Origin: Bacteroidales bacterium
Lineage (GTDB): Bacteria > Bacteroidota > Bacteroidia > Bacteroidales > P3
Length of the DNA: 64,000 nt
Direction of reading: 5' to 3'
Assembly (NCBI GenBank): GCA_031262295.1
Contig: JAISIA010000056.1
Span: 1-64,000 of the forward strand
Position 1 is the stretch's first letter. Every line of letters starts with the position of its first letter. Shown here piece by piece: positions 48,545-57,885 of this stretch. Both the position numbers and the translations under genes were made by a program. Under the pieces are notes generated by a model. The model did no database searches. It was not told where the DNA came from and saw only the letters and a program-made list of their open reading frames with translations.

Positions 48545-49216
48545 TTAAAGTAAATTTGGTCTTCTTTGCTTTGTTCTTTTCAAAGATTCTTCTTCTTGCC
48601 ATTGTTTTATTAGTTTGTCATTTCCAGAAAGTAAGACCTTAGGAACTTCCCAACCATTGAACGATTGAGGACGTGAATATACAGGATGTGAAACTAAATT
48701 ATCTTGAAAAGAATCACTCAAAGCAGAGGTTTCATCCGATAAAACGCCAGGAATTAGTCTTACTATTGAGTCACAAATAACCATAGATGCTAATTCGCCC
48801 CCACTTAATACGTAATTACCTATTGAAATCTCTCTTGTAATAAGGTTTTGTCTTACTCTTTCATCAACACCTTTATAATGTCCGCACAAAATACATATAT
48901 TTTCCATTAATGAAAGGCTGTTTGAGAGCTTTTGATCCAATAATTCCCCATCGGGAGAGGTGTATATTATCTCATCATAACTTCTTTTTTGTTTCAAATC
49001 TTCTATACAATTATATATAGGTTCTATTTGCATAACCATACCTGCTTCTCCTCCATAAGGATAATCATCAACACTATGATAATTATTTGTAGAATAGTCT
49101 CTCAAATTGTGGAATTGAACTGAAAAAATGCCCTTTTGTTCTGCTCTTTTTAATATGGAATGATTGAATATTGGAGGAAAAATTTCGGGAAAAAGGGTTA
49201 TAATATCTATGTGCAT
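48545..49216 (-). CDS. trmD: tRNA (guanine-N1)-methyltransferase
   Basis: [62 protein letters not shown]. Confidence 0.95.
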   Translation of the reverse strand: MHIDIITLFPEIFPPIFNHSILKRAEQKGIFSVQFHNLRDYSTNNYHSVDDYPYGGEAGMVMQIEPIYNCIEDLKQKRSYDEIIYTSPDGELLDQKLSNSLSLMENICILCGHYKGVDERVRQNLITREISIGNYVLSGGELASMVICDSIVRLIPGVLSDETSALSDSFQDNLVSHPVYSRPQSFNGWEVPKVLLSGNDKLIKQWQEEESLKRTKQRRPNLL

Positions 49217-49294
49217 AAATTAAAAATTTTGAAAAAGTATATACGTTTTATTAAAAAAAAAGTTTTCTTCAACTATTTGTTCAATTAAAGTTTG

Positions 49295-49302
49295 TATATT
49301 TG
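49295..49302 (+). promoter_or_regulatory. Bacteroidota -7 motif TATATTTG
   Basis: tatatttg upstream of ATG at 49344. Confidence 0.55.
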
Positions 49303-49343
49303 CTCTTTGAAAGGGTTACTCCTTTTATTTATATAAAAATAAT

Positions 49344-50759
49344 ATGAATATGAATTTCAAACGTTTTTTTAGACATATTTTTGCAGTAATTTTCTTTGTT
49401 CCAACATTGGTTTTGGCACAAGAAAACTTAGATAAGGCATCACCAGACTTTCAATATGAGGATTATTCTTCCTTTATTGGCTTTATGATGAAAGATGCTG
49501 ACTTGACCAATCAAACACTTTACCTTCCTAAGATGACAGATACAATTGCTAAACACTTCTTTTCGGGAGAGCTTTATAGGCAAGAGTATAATGGACCCAA
49601 TGGAAACAGACCTGCATTATACGATTTAAAAAGAATGTCTAAGAATAAACTTCCTCAAATGGAAGGAGAATGGTTTGTTGTTGCAGGTTATGCAATAGAC
49701 AAACAATCATACGAAAAGATATATTATAATTCTCCAATGGTAAAATATAGTTTTCTAAAACTTGTTGTTGCACAAACAGAGGATACAGTCTTTTATAAGT
49801 ATGATGATTTTTGGAATTTATATAATTTTCCTTTTATTCCTCTTTCCTATTATAATGCAAATAAGAATGAATATCCTAAAAACAAATATTCAGAAGATGA
49901 TCTTTCATTAGCAAAATATGATACTAATAGTAACTATTGCTTTATTCCTAAAAATCTTATAGGACAAAGACTATACCTTCCTAAGGTAAATGATGCTACC
50001 TACGAGAGATTGTTTAGTGCAACAAGACTATACAACTACGATGATGATAGCAGAAAATATTCTTTCGCTATTATGCCACAAGGAAAAGCAAAACTCCTTG
50101 AAGGTAAAACCTTCTATGTTGCATCCACTGTCTTTGATCCAGAGGGCTTAACTGACGTTTATCTAAAACTAATCATACCTAATTCCAAAGATACTATTTA
50201 TTATAAATATCCAAGAGTTGAACAAAGGGCTGAATTTCCTTTTGTGGTTAATTCGTTTTTAGAGAAAACCAAAGAGAAATACATAAATAAGGAATTTGTT
50301 TTCAGAGGTGATAAATACCCTTTGGTGGCTTTGGATACAAAAAGAAAAACTCCACTAACCTTTAAAAAGGGAGACGTTTTCAGATGTATTGATTTCGTTG
50401 TTAAGGATGGAAAATTCCAAATGCTAATGCGTAATGAAAAGGGAAGAAAGTTTTTTGTTGAGGCAAATTATGCTCTTTCTGACAAACTATCTTTTGATCA
50501 TAGTTTAATGGAATATAACGATATTTACATATATCACGATACCTATAACACGCATTATAATGCCATATTGCAAAAAGAACTAATCCCTTCCATGAGTATT
50601 GATATGACTAAGAAATCTTGGGGTTATCCACAAAAGGAAGTCTTTACTAATTTTGACGGAAGCAATCGTCATTGGTTCTACTTAGGCAATGTATATGTCA
50701 TTTTCAAAAACAACAAGCTCTATCGCGTTGCTATGATTCCTCGTGATTTGCGATTATAA
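49344..50759 (+). CDS. Exported hypothetical protein
   Basis: Signal peptide FFRHIFAVIFFVPTLVLAQ; internal duplication (LYLPKMTDTIAKHFFSGELY / LYLPKVNDATYERLFSATRLY). Confidence 0.8.
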   Translation: MNMNFKRFFRHIFAVIFFVPTLVLAQENLDKASPDFQYEDYSSFIGFMMKDADLTNQTLYLPKMTDTIAKHFFSGELYRQEYNGPNGNRPALYDLKRMSKNKLPQMEGEWFVVAGYAIDKQSYEKIYYNSPMVKYSFLKLVVAQTEDTVFYKYDDFWNLYNFPFIPLSYYNANKNEYPKNKYSEDDLSLAKYDTNSNYCFIPKNLIGQRLYLPKVNDATYERLFSATRLYNYDDDSRKYSFAIMPQGKAKLLEGKTFYVASTVFDPEGLTDVYLKLIIPNSKDTIYYKYPRVEQRAEFPFVVNSFLEKTKEKYINKEFVFRGDKYPLVALDTKRKTPLTFKKGDVFRCIDFVVKDGKFQMLMRNEKGRKFFVEANYALSDKLSFDHSLMEYNDIYIYHDTYNTHYNAILQKELIPSMSIDMTKKSWGYPQKEVFTNFDGSNRHWFYLGNVYVIFKNNKLYRVAMIPRDLRL

Positions 50760-50774
50760 CAAGAAAACTTTTTT

Positions 50775-52199
50775 ATGAGTTATAACTTTTTTGGAAACGA
50801 AGACTTAAAACCTATTATTGAAAAATTTGAAAGCTATCTCAATAATAACCAAACCCAAAGTGTATTCTTTGATTGCGAAGAACTAATTGAGCTAATTGAT
50901 TATTACTACGACAAAGGCGATATAAATAAAACAGGTAAAGCTCTTTCTATTGCTCTTAAACTTTATCCCGAAGATATGGATATAGCCATTTTAAATGCAA
51001 AATACATATCTTACAAAAACAATAAAAAGTATGCAATAAAGTATCTCAACGAATATCTAAAACGACATCCTGAAAATAACAATGAGTATGAAATGATTTT
51101 GACTATGGCTAACTTATATTCTTTTGACAACTCTTCAAAAGCTGTTGAGTTATACAATATCCTATTAAAAGAAAACCCACAAGACGAAGAGGTATTGGAT
51201 AATTTGGCAAATGAATATATGCTTATGGGGGATTTTGATAATGTTGATATAATTCTAAGAAAAGAATTGGAAATAGAATATGATGATTTAGACCTATTAG
51301 AAGACTTAGCCATTAACTCCAAAAACTTAAAAGATTATCAAAATACAAGAAAATTCTTAGAGGAATTGTGCGATAATCACCCCTATTCCATAAATAATTG
51401 GATAGGTTATGCTTTTTTGCTTTTCCACAATCAAGAATATTACGATTCAATAACAGCATTAGACTTTGCCCTTGCAATAGATGAAAACTCCTTAATTGCT
51501 AATTGCTATAAGGGACTCTCATTAGTTGCCCTTCAAAAAGAGAAAGAAGCAATAGAAATCTTTAAATCCCTTATAGAAAAATCTCCTGATGAAGCCTCCT
51601 ATTCTTTATTTTTGGGTGATATATACGAGTCTTTGGAGGAGTGGGACGAGGCTATTGAATATTTTTTGCAATATATAAAAAAAGGAGAAGAGGATATTAA
51701 TGTCTTAATTAGCCTTGCTCATGCCTACCAAGAGAAGGACGATGAAATAAATTCCTTAATATATATAACCGAAGCATTAGAAATAGACCCCAAAAACTTT
51801 GATGCAAGAATGGCATACGCTAAAATGTTCGCACATTTTCATTATACCCAAATAAGCGATTCAATATTTGAAGAACTATATAATGAACAAGAGCACATAG
51901 ATAATGTTGCTGCATCATGGGCTTTAAATATGGTGAAAAGCGGAAGGAACTTTGAGGCAATGCATCTTTTGGAAAAAACAATTGAAAACTTTGAAATGAC
52001 ATCCCCTATCCTATATTATGTTTTTATAGAAATAGCATCTAATGAAAATTATTTAAAAGATAATTTGGATAATTGGCTATATAAACTCTTTCTAAACTTT
52101 GATATAACATATCAAGAGTTTGTCTTAGCCTGCCCTAATATAGTTAATAACCCTATATACGAAAATTTATTAAACACATATTTTGATGAAAAAAAGTAA
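50775..52199 (+). CDS. Tetratricopeptide repeat protein
   Basis: Multiple TPR-like units, e.g. FLGDIYESLEEWDEAIEYFLQYI. Confidence 0.88.
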   Translation: MSYNFFGNEDLKPIIEKFESYLNNNQTQSVFFDCEELIELIDYYYDKGDINKTGKALSIALKLYPEDMDIAILNAKYISYKNNKKYAIKYLNEYLKRHPENNNEYEMILTMANLYSFDNSSKAVELYNILLKENPQDEEVLDNLANEYMLMGDFDNVDIILRKELEIEYDDLDLLEDLAINSKNLKDYQNTRKFLEELCDNHPYSINNWIGYAFLLFHNQEYYDSITALDFALAIDENSLIANCYKGLSLVALQKEKEAIEIFKSLIEKSPDEASYSLFLGDIYESLEEWDEAIEYFLQYIKKGEEDINVLISLAHAYQEKDDEINSLIYITEALEIDPKNFDARMAYAKMFAHFHYTQISDSIFEELYNEQEHIDNVAASWALNMVKSGRNFEAMHLLEKTIENFEMTSPILYYVFIEIASNENYLKDNLDNWLYKLFLNFDITYQEFVLACPNIVNNPIYENLLNTYFDEKK

Positions 52200-52947
52200 T
52201 TTTTTATTTTGTATTCCTTTTTTCTTTACCATATTAATTCAATTTAATGGTTATGCATCTTCTAATGGAGAAAACCAAAATATAACAAAAGAAAATAAAA
52301 CAAAAGAACTTTCTTCTGTTGAGAAGATAACCTCATGGTATATGGACAATATAAACTATGGAACAATTACTCTTTTGATGGCTGTTGAAAGTTCCTTTAT
52401 TCCCTTTCCTTCTGAGGTCGTTGTGCCACCCGCTGCCTATAAGGCGTCAAAGGAGAATAGCGATATGAATATTTTTCTTGTCGTTCTCTTTGCAACAATT
52501 GGAGCATTAATTGGTGCTATTATAAACTACTATCTCTCCCTTTTCTTAGGTCGTCCAATAATTCACGCCTTTGCCGACTCAAAAATTGGCAAGATGTGTC
52601 TTTTAAGTAGTGAAAAAGTTCAAAAAGCAGAAGATTACTTTGTAAAACATGGAAGAAGTTCAACCCTAATTGGACGATTGATTCCTGCAATACGTCAATT
52701 AATATCCATACCTGCGGGATTATCCAAAATGCCTTTACTACCTTTCATCCTCTTTACTTCATTAGGAGCTATGATATGGAACATTGTCCTTGCCATATTA
52801 GGATATATTGCACACGGACAAGCAAATTTAATTGAACAATACAGCTCAGAGATTTCCTACATACTAATTTCTTTGGGCGTTCTTTTTGTAATATACCTCC
52901 TTTATAGCGGTTTTATTAAGGGGAAAAAGAAAAAAAATGCCAAATAA
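52183..52947 (+). CDS. DedA family membrane protein
   Basis: ESSFIPFPSEVVVPPAAYKA, GRLIPAIRQLISIPAGLSKMPLLPF. Confidence 0.92.
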   Translation: MMKKSNFLFCIPFFFTILIQFNGYASSNGENQNITKENKTKELSSVEKITSWYMDNINYGTITLLMAVESSFIPFPSEVVVPPAAYKASKENSDMNIFLVVLFATIGALIGAIINYYLSLFLGRPIIHAFADSKIGKMCLLSSEKVQKAEDYFVKHGRSSTLIGRLIPAIRQLISIPAGLSKMPLLPFILFTSLGAMIWNIVLAILGYIAHGQANLIEQYSSEISYILISLGVLFVIYLLYSGFIKGKKKKNAK

Positions 52948-53716
52948 AACCTTTGGTTTAATCGGAAAAAACCTTCAACATTCCTTTTCTAAGGACTACT
53001 TTTCTAAATTCTTTATTAGAGAAAATATAAGCAATTGTTTGTACGAAAATATAAATATAACCAATTTAGAATCCTTTATTGAGGATATAAAAAACAAAAA
53101 GACAAAAAATCCCCTACTCAATAACCTTTGCGGCTTTAATGTAACAATGCCATATAAGGAAGAAATTATAAAATACTTAGATACTTTGGATGAAGCATCT
53201 CAAAAAATAAAGGCAGTAAATGTTGTTAGAGTTGAAAGAAATAAAGGATATATAGTATTGAAAGGATATAATAGCGATTGCTATGGTTTTGAAAAAAGTT
53301 TAAAAGAAAATCTTTCTTCCCTATCTTGTAATGCTATTATATTAGGAAGTGGAGGAGCACAAAAGGCTGTAAGTTTTGTTTTAGATAAACTTCATTTCCC
53401 CTACCTTATTGTTTCAAGAGAAAAAAGGGAAAAAGGAAAAATAATTTCATATAGTGAGTTAAGTTTAGATGTAATAAGGAATCATAACCTAATTATCAAT
53501 ACCACCCCCTTGGGAATGCAATCCTCAATTGATAGAATGCCAAATATAAATACAGACTTCTTAGACGAAAGACATATTGTTTTTGATTTGATATATAATC
53601 CTCAAAAAACCCTTTTGCTAAAAGAGGCAGAAAAAAGAAGAAGTAAAATAATTAATGGCTATGATATGCTAATATATCAGGCTCAAAAGTCATGGGAAAT
53701 ATTTAATGCCAAATAA
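52937..53716 (+). CDS. aroE: Shikimate dehydrogenase
   Basis: FGLIGKNLQHSFSKDYF, CGFNVTMPYKEEIIKYLD, ILGSGGAQKAVSFVL, NTTPLGM. Confidence 0.92.
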   Translation: MPNKTFGLIGKNLQHSFSKDYFSKFFIRENISNCLYENINITNLESFIEDIKNKKTKNPLLNNLCGFNVTMPYKEEIIKYLDTLDEASQKIKAVNVVRVERNKGYIVLKGYNSDCYGFEKSLKENLSSLSCNAIILGSGGAQKAVSFVLDKLHFPYLIVSREKREKGKIISYSELSLDVIRNHNLIINTTPLGMQSSIDRMPNINTDFLDERHIVFDLIYNPQKTLLLKEAEKRRSKIINGYDMLIYQAQKSWEIFNAK

Positions 53717-54365
53717 TATATATACAATAATAATAATTGCCTTAGTGATATTAATAATAAGGACAAGGAAATTAGGGATAGTTTTTCGTTCAATAAACAC
53801 CCTAATACATGAGTTCTCTCATGCCATTATTGCAATACTAACAGGAGGTAGCGTTTTAAATATTAAGTTAAATGAAAACGCATCGGGTGAATGCGTTAGC
53901 AAAAGTAAAACAAAGACAAAGCAGTTTTTTGTATCCCTTGCAGGCTATCCTCTTAGTGCATTATTTAGTTACTTCCTCTTCTATTCAATTGGAAAAGGCT
54001 GGCAAGAGTATATATTCTATTTTTTTATAGTTATATCCATAGTTACTCTTATATTTTGGATTCGTAATACTTATGGCACAATATGGATACTTTGTTTTTT
54101 GGTATTAAATCTTTGTATTGTTTTTATTCCATCATTTATAAATATTATAGGAAACTATGTCCTAATCCTATTTGGAGTTATTATTGCAATAGATAATCTT
54201 TTGGGTTGTTTTACTCTATTATATATTTCTATAACAAATCATAAAAAGGCAGGGGATGCAACAAATTTAAGAAAGCTAACACATATTCCTGCATTTTTTT
54301 GGGCACTTTTCTTTACTCTTTTCTCACTATACCTTATATACCTCTCCTATTTTATACTCTTTTAG
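53706..54365 (+). CDS. M50B-like membrane metallopeptidase family protein
   Basis: NTLIHEFSHAIIAILTGGSVLNIKL (HExxH), multi-TM. Confidence 0.82.
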   Translation: MPNNIYTIIIIALVILIIRTRKLGIVFRSINTLIHEFSHAIIAILTGGSVLNIKLNENASGECVSKSKTKTKQFFVSLAGYPLSALFSYFLFYSIGKGWQEYIFYFFIVISIVTLIFWIRNTYGTIWILCFLVLNLCIVFIPSFINIIGNYVLILFGVIIAIDNLLGCFTLLYISITNHKKAGDATNLRKLTHIPAFFWALFFTLFSLYLIYLSYFILF

Positions 54366-54453
54366 TTGAATATCCTCTTTTCAATTAAAGAAAAAAAGGA
54401 ATACTTTTTTAATAAATATTCCCCCCATTATTTTTTCTCTAAATGGATAATCT

Positions 54454-54693
54454 TTACCTATAAGTACAATTTAATGAAAGAGTTCCTACAATTCCACGAT
54501 CATAATCATAATAATCATAATCATCTTGATAAACAGGAATATCATCCCAAGATATTGCATTACAATCGCCCCTAAAATCCCTAATATAAACTCTTAAATC
54601 CTTACCCATGATACATTCACAATCAGATTCCAATTCACAAGAAGTGAAACATAAGGCAGTAAATACTCCTAAAAAAAGTAAAATTTTTCTCAT
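54454..54693 (-). CDS. Small lipoprotein
   Basis: Signal peptide and lipobox MRKILLFLGVFTALCFTSC; TATATTTG motif upstream (54795-54802, minus). Confidence 0.7.
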   Translation of the reverse strand: MRKILLFLGVFTALCFTSCELESDCECIMGKDLRVYIRDFRGDCNAISWDDIPVYQDDYDYYDYDRGIVGTLSLNCTYR

Positions 54694-54822
54694 AAATTTA
54701 TTTTTTTATTAAGTTTTACAACTTTTAATGGCTATTTTTTAACATATTTTTTAAATACAAAGCCACAAAAGTTATTTTATTTCCAATTAAAGTGCAAATA
54801 TACAAATTTAAAAACAATAAAT

Positions 54823-55212
54823 GTCGGCAACCGACCTTTATTTGACCACCTTCGTGGCTTTTATTCGTCCTTGCGGGTCGGCAACCGACTTTTAATAAGT
54901 TTGGTTTTATATTTATAAGTTTATAAATCAATAAAAATAAAACGAAGATTAAAAAAATTAAAACAGCGTTTTATAAAATTATTTCTTCGTTTTAGTAAAT
55001 TATTTCTTCGTTTTAATAAATTATTTCTTCGTTTTAATAAATTATTTCTTCGTTTTAATAAATTATTTCTTCGTTTTAATAAATTATTTCTTCGTTTTAG
55101 TAAATTAAAACAGCGTTTTAGTAAAATAAAATAGTGATTTATAAAATAAAATAGTGATTTATAAAATTGCTTATCCGACTTCCGTTAGGAAAAATAAAGG
55201 TCGGTTGCCGAC
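54823..55212. repeat. Composite intergenic element copy E (full-length, about 390 bp, both inverted ends)
   Basis: gtcggcaaccgacctttatttgaccaccttcgtggcttttattcgtccttgcgggtcggcaaccgac ... long 21-bp array ... gacttccgttaggaaaaataaaggtcggttgccgac. Confidence 0.93.
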
Positions 55213-55218
55213 AAAATC

Positions 55219-55758
55219 TTATAAAATTGCCTCTATATCCTTAATTAATTTTTCTGGTTTATAGGCTGGGGAATATCTTTCAATAACTTTACCATTTCTA
55301 TCTATTAAGAACTTACCGAAATTCCATTTTATATCGCCCTCTTTCTTATCTTTTACTAATTTACTTACGGTTTTCTCAAATATTTTTGCTTTAATTCCTC
55401 CCTTATCTAAGGGTTTTTCTTTCTTTAACCAAGCAAAAAGAGGGTGCGTATCCTCACCATTTACATCTATTTTTCCAAAGCGAGGAAATGTTGTATTGTA
55501 TTTTAGGGTACAAAACTCTGAAATCTCTTCAATAGTTCCTGGTGCTTGTTCCAAGAATTGATTACAAGGAAAATCTAAAACGAAGAAACCTCTATCCTTA
55601 TACTTTTCATACAATGCCTCTAATGCTTCATATTGGGGAGTTAATCCGCATTTTGTTGCAGTATTTACAATTAATAGTACCTTATCTTTATAAATAGATA
55701 GGTTTGTTATTTCATTTTTGTCGTTTTTTACCTCAAAATCATAAATTGTATTTTCCAT
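55219..55758 (-). CDS. Glutathione peroxidase family protein
   Basis: LLIVNTATKCGLTPQYEALEALYEKYKDRGFFVLDFPCNQFLEQAPGTIEEI, IKWNFGKFLIDRNGKV. Confidence 0.94.
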   Translation of the reverse strand: MENTIYDFEVKNDKNEITNLSIYKDKVLLIVNTATKCGLTPQYEALEALYEKYKDRGFFVLDFPCNQFLEQAPGTIEEISEFCTLKYNTTFPRFGKIDVNGEDTHPLFAWLKKEKPLDKGGIKAKIFEKTVSKLVKDKKEGDIKWNFGKFLIDRNGKVIERYSPAYKPEKLIKDIEAIL

Positions 55759-55789
55759 AATAATGTTATTTAATAGTAAGAATACAACG

Positions 55790-55797
55790 CAAAGATA
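55790..55797 (-). promoter_or_regulatory. Bacteroidota -7 motif (TATCTTTG on minus strand)
   Basis: caaagata upstream of the GPx gene. Confidence 0.5.
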
Positions 55798-55829
55798 GTA
55801 AAAATATTTGTATTTTTAGAAAAAATATT

Positions 55830-55837
55830 TATCTTTG
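55830..55837 (+). promoter_or_regulatory. Bacteroidota -7 motif TATCTTTG
   Basis: tatctttg upstream of ATG at 55866. Confidence 0.55.
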
Positions 55838-55865
55838 CCCCATTATTAACTTAAAAAATATTTTT

Positions 55866-56519
55866 ATGAACCTAAAAAGAATTTTATTTACAGCATTTAT
55901 TTGCTTATCTTTCGCTTTTGTTTCTTGCAGTAGCGATGATGAAAATGGCATGGAAATTTTAGGAGTAAATGATCCAAGCTCTTCCAATCCTTCAAATCCT
56001 TCACAAGCAATAAATATTTCTTTTGAAGATTTAATGAGTATGATGGATAACCCTATTGATTCAGCAGATGCATTCTTGCAAAGTAAGGGATTTACTGTTG
56101 TAGATACAACAGAAATTTTTGCTTCTTCAAAATTTTATGTTTCTACTTCTTTACCATTACATTCAGTTTGGATAGTAGGTTCTTCTGTTGTAGATAATGT
56201 AAATATGCAAGTAGTAGATTTTTCAGGCAATATACCATTCAATTTATTAAAGAACTATCTTAATGCCTCTTCTAATTATTCTATAATGTATTTTAATTCA
56301 AGCGTAAATACTGAAACTGAATTCTATTCTCATAGTGAGTTATACTCTTACTTAACAACTACTCCTGCCACTAATATTCATTCCGTAAATGTCAGTTATG
56401 ATATAAGTCCTCTCAATACATCAAGCGAAAATTTTGATACAAGAGACTTAACTTTTGGTTATGGAAATGCTGGATTTGGTGCAACATTTGTATGCTCTAT
56501 TGAAAATGAAAACAAATAA
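55866..56519 (+). CDS. Putative surface lipoprotein, paralogue 1
   Basis: Lipobox AFVSC followed by acidic SSDDE; NPSNPSQAINISFEDLMSMMDNPIDSADAFLQSKGF. Confidence 0.8.
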   Translation: MNLKRILFTAFICLSFAFVSCSSDDENGMEILGVNDPSSSNPSNPSQAINISFEDLMSMMDNPIDSADAFLQSKGFTVVDTTEIFASSKFYVSTSLPLHSVWIVGSSVVDNVNMQVVDFSGNIPFNLLKNYLNASSNYSIMYFNSSVNTETEFYSHSELYSYLTTTPATNIHSVNVSYDISPLNTSSENFDTRDLTFGYGNAGFGATFVCSIENENK

Positions 56520-56531
56520 AAACTATACAAA

Positions 56532-57149
56532 ATGAAAACAAAAAGATTATTGATTCTAACTTTTATTTTACCTTTACTATTTATTTATTCTTGTAAAGAT
56601 GATAGTAATGATAATATTATTAAACCAAATCCTTCAAATCCTTCAAAGGCAATTAGTCTTTCATTTGATGAAGTTATAAATTTGATGGATAAGAATATTG
56701 ATTCTGTGGATTTATTTTTAAAAGATAAGGGATTATTTTTTATTGATTCTATCACTAATATTGATTCTTCAAGAGTTTATGCCTCTTCTTCCCTACCTTT
56801 ATATACAATTACAATAGTTGGTTCTATGGTTAATACTATACATATCCAAATAAATGAAATTTCAGGCGATACACCCCTTAAACTATATAAGGAATATTTA
56901 AATGCCTCTACAAATTACACTATTGACAATTTTGTAGGCAGTATAAGCATTAATGATTTTACGGACTATGCCTCCTTCTATTCTTTCTTAAATAACCCAG
57001 AAAATATTATCAATAGTTCAATAGCCTCTTATGATATTACTCCTACCAATGAACAATATGGAGGAGAATATACCAAAAGTTTATATTTTACTTTTGAAAA
57101 AGCTCAAGCAGGTTCTTCAAAAGCAGAATTTGCTTTTAGCAATTTTTAA
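56532..57149 (+). CDS. Putative surface lipoprotein, paralogue 2
   Basis: Lipobox LFIYSC followed by KDDSND; NPSNPSKAISLSFDEVINLMDKNIDSVDLFLKDKGL. Confidence 0.8.
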   Translation: MKTKRLLILTFILPLLFIYSCKDDSNDNIIKPNPSNPSKAISLSFDEVINLMDKNIDSVDLFLKDKGLFFIDSITNIDSSRVYASSSLPLYTITIVGSMVNTIHIQINEISGDTPLKLYKEYLNASTNYTIDNFVGSISINDFTDYASFYSFLNNPENIINSSIASYDITPTNEQYGGEYTKSLYFTFEKAQAGSSKAEFAFSNF

Positions 57150-57201
57150 AACAAAAGAAAAAATAGCAACTATATGACTTAATAATTAAAATTTATATAC
57201 T

Positions 57202-57885
57202 ATGAAAACTACACAACGATTAGCTTTAATCTTAATTTTACCTTTATTATTTTTTGCTTGCAATAGCTATGATGAGTTAGAAGAATATAAAGATCCTGTT
57301 GATCATCCTCTACCAACAAACTTCTCCTTAGATAAAATGGTAAATATTATGGGTAAATCCTTAACAGAGGCAAATACTATTTTAATTAATGAAGGATTTA
57401 AATATAGTTATCAAAATACAGATGGAAGTAATACAACAATTCATTATGATTTTGCAGGCAATCCTATTTTATATATAGCATCTACTGATTCCATTGTTGT
57501 AAAGGTATCCCTAATTACTGAGCAACCAAGTAGCGATAAGCTTTTCCCTTTGTTTAAAATCTTTGCAGGACAAATGGGAAACTATCCTCCAACTGATTAT
57601 TTCTATGCTGGCTCTTGGGCTAATATAGGGTATGGACGAGGTCCTGCTGGTCTAAGATTATCATACGAAGAATATGTTGAATATTTAAATACATATAGAG
57701 AAGATATTGGTTGTATGTATGAAACACCTTCGCAAGTGGTATTAGATAATAAAGAAATGAATTTATTGTTTTATCAACTTCTACGAAAAGAATCAAACTA
57801 TTATTCTGTATTACCACATTACTATTATATGGCAATGCAGGTGTATTTTATTGAAAGAGGTAGCCAACATTTTCTTCACTATTAA
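57202..57885 (+). CDS. Putative lipoprotein, divergent paralogue 3
   Basis: Lipobox LLFFAC; LPTNFSLDKMVNIMGKSLTEANTILINEGFKY. Confidence 0.75.
   Translation: MKTTQRLALILILPLLFFACNSYDELEEYKDPVDHPLPTNFSLDKMVNIMGKSLTEANTILINEGFKYSYQNTDGSNTTIHYDFAGNPILYIASTDSIVVKVSLITEQPSSDKLFPLFKIFAGQMGNYPPTDYFYAGSWANIGYGRGPAGLRLSYEEYVEYLNTYREDIGCMYETPSQVVLDNKEMNLLFYQLLRKESNYYSVLPHYYYMAMQVYFIERGSQHFLHY

Noticed and set aside
54366-54575. 69 aa plus-strand ORF with HNHNNHNH run
   Set aside because: Antisense to the Asp/Tyr-rich tail of the small lipoprotein, which has a proper signal peptide and promoter motif; the His/Asn run is its complement.
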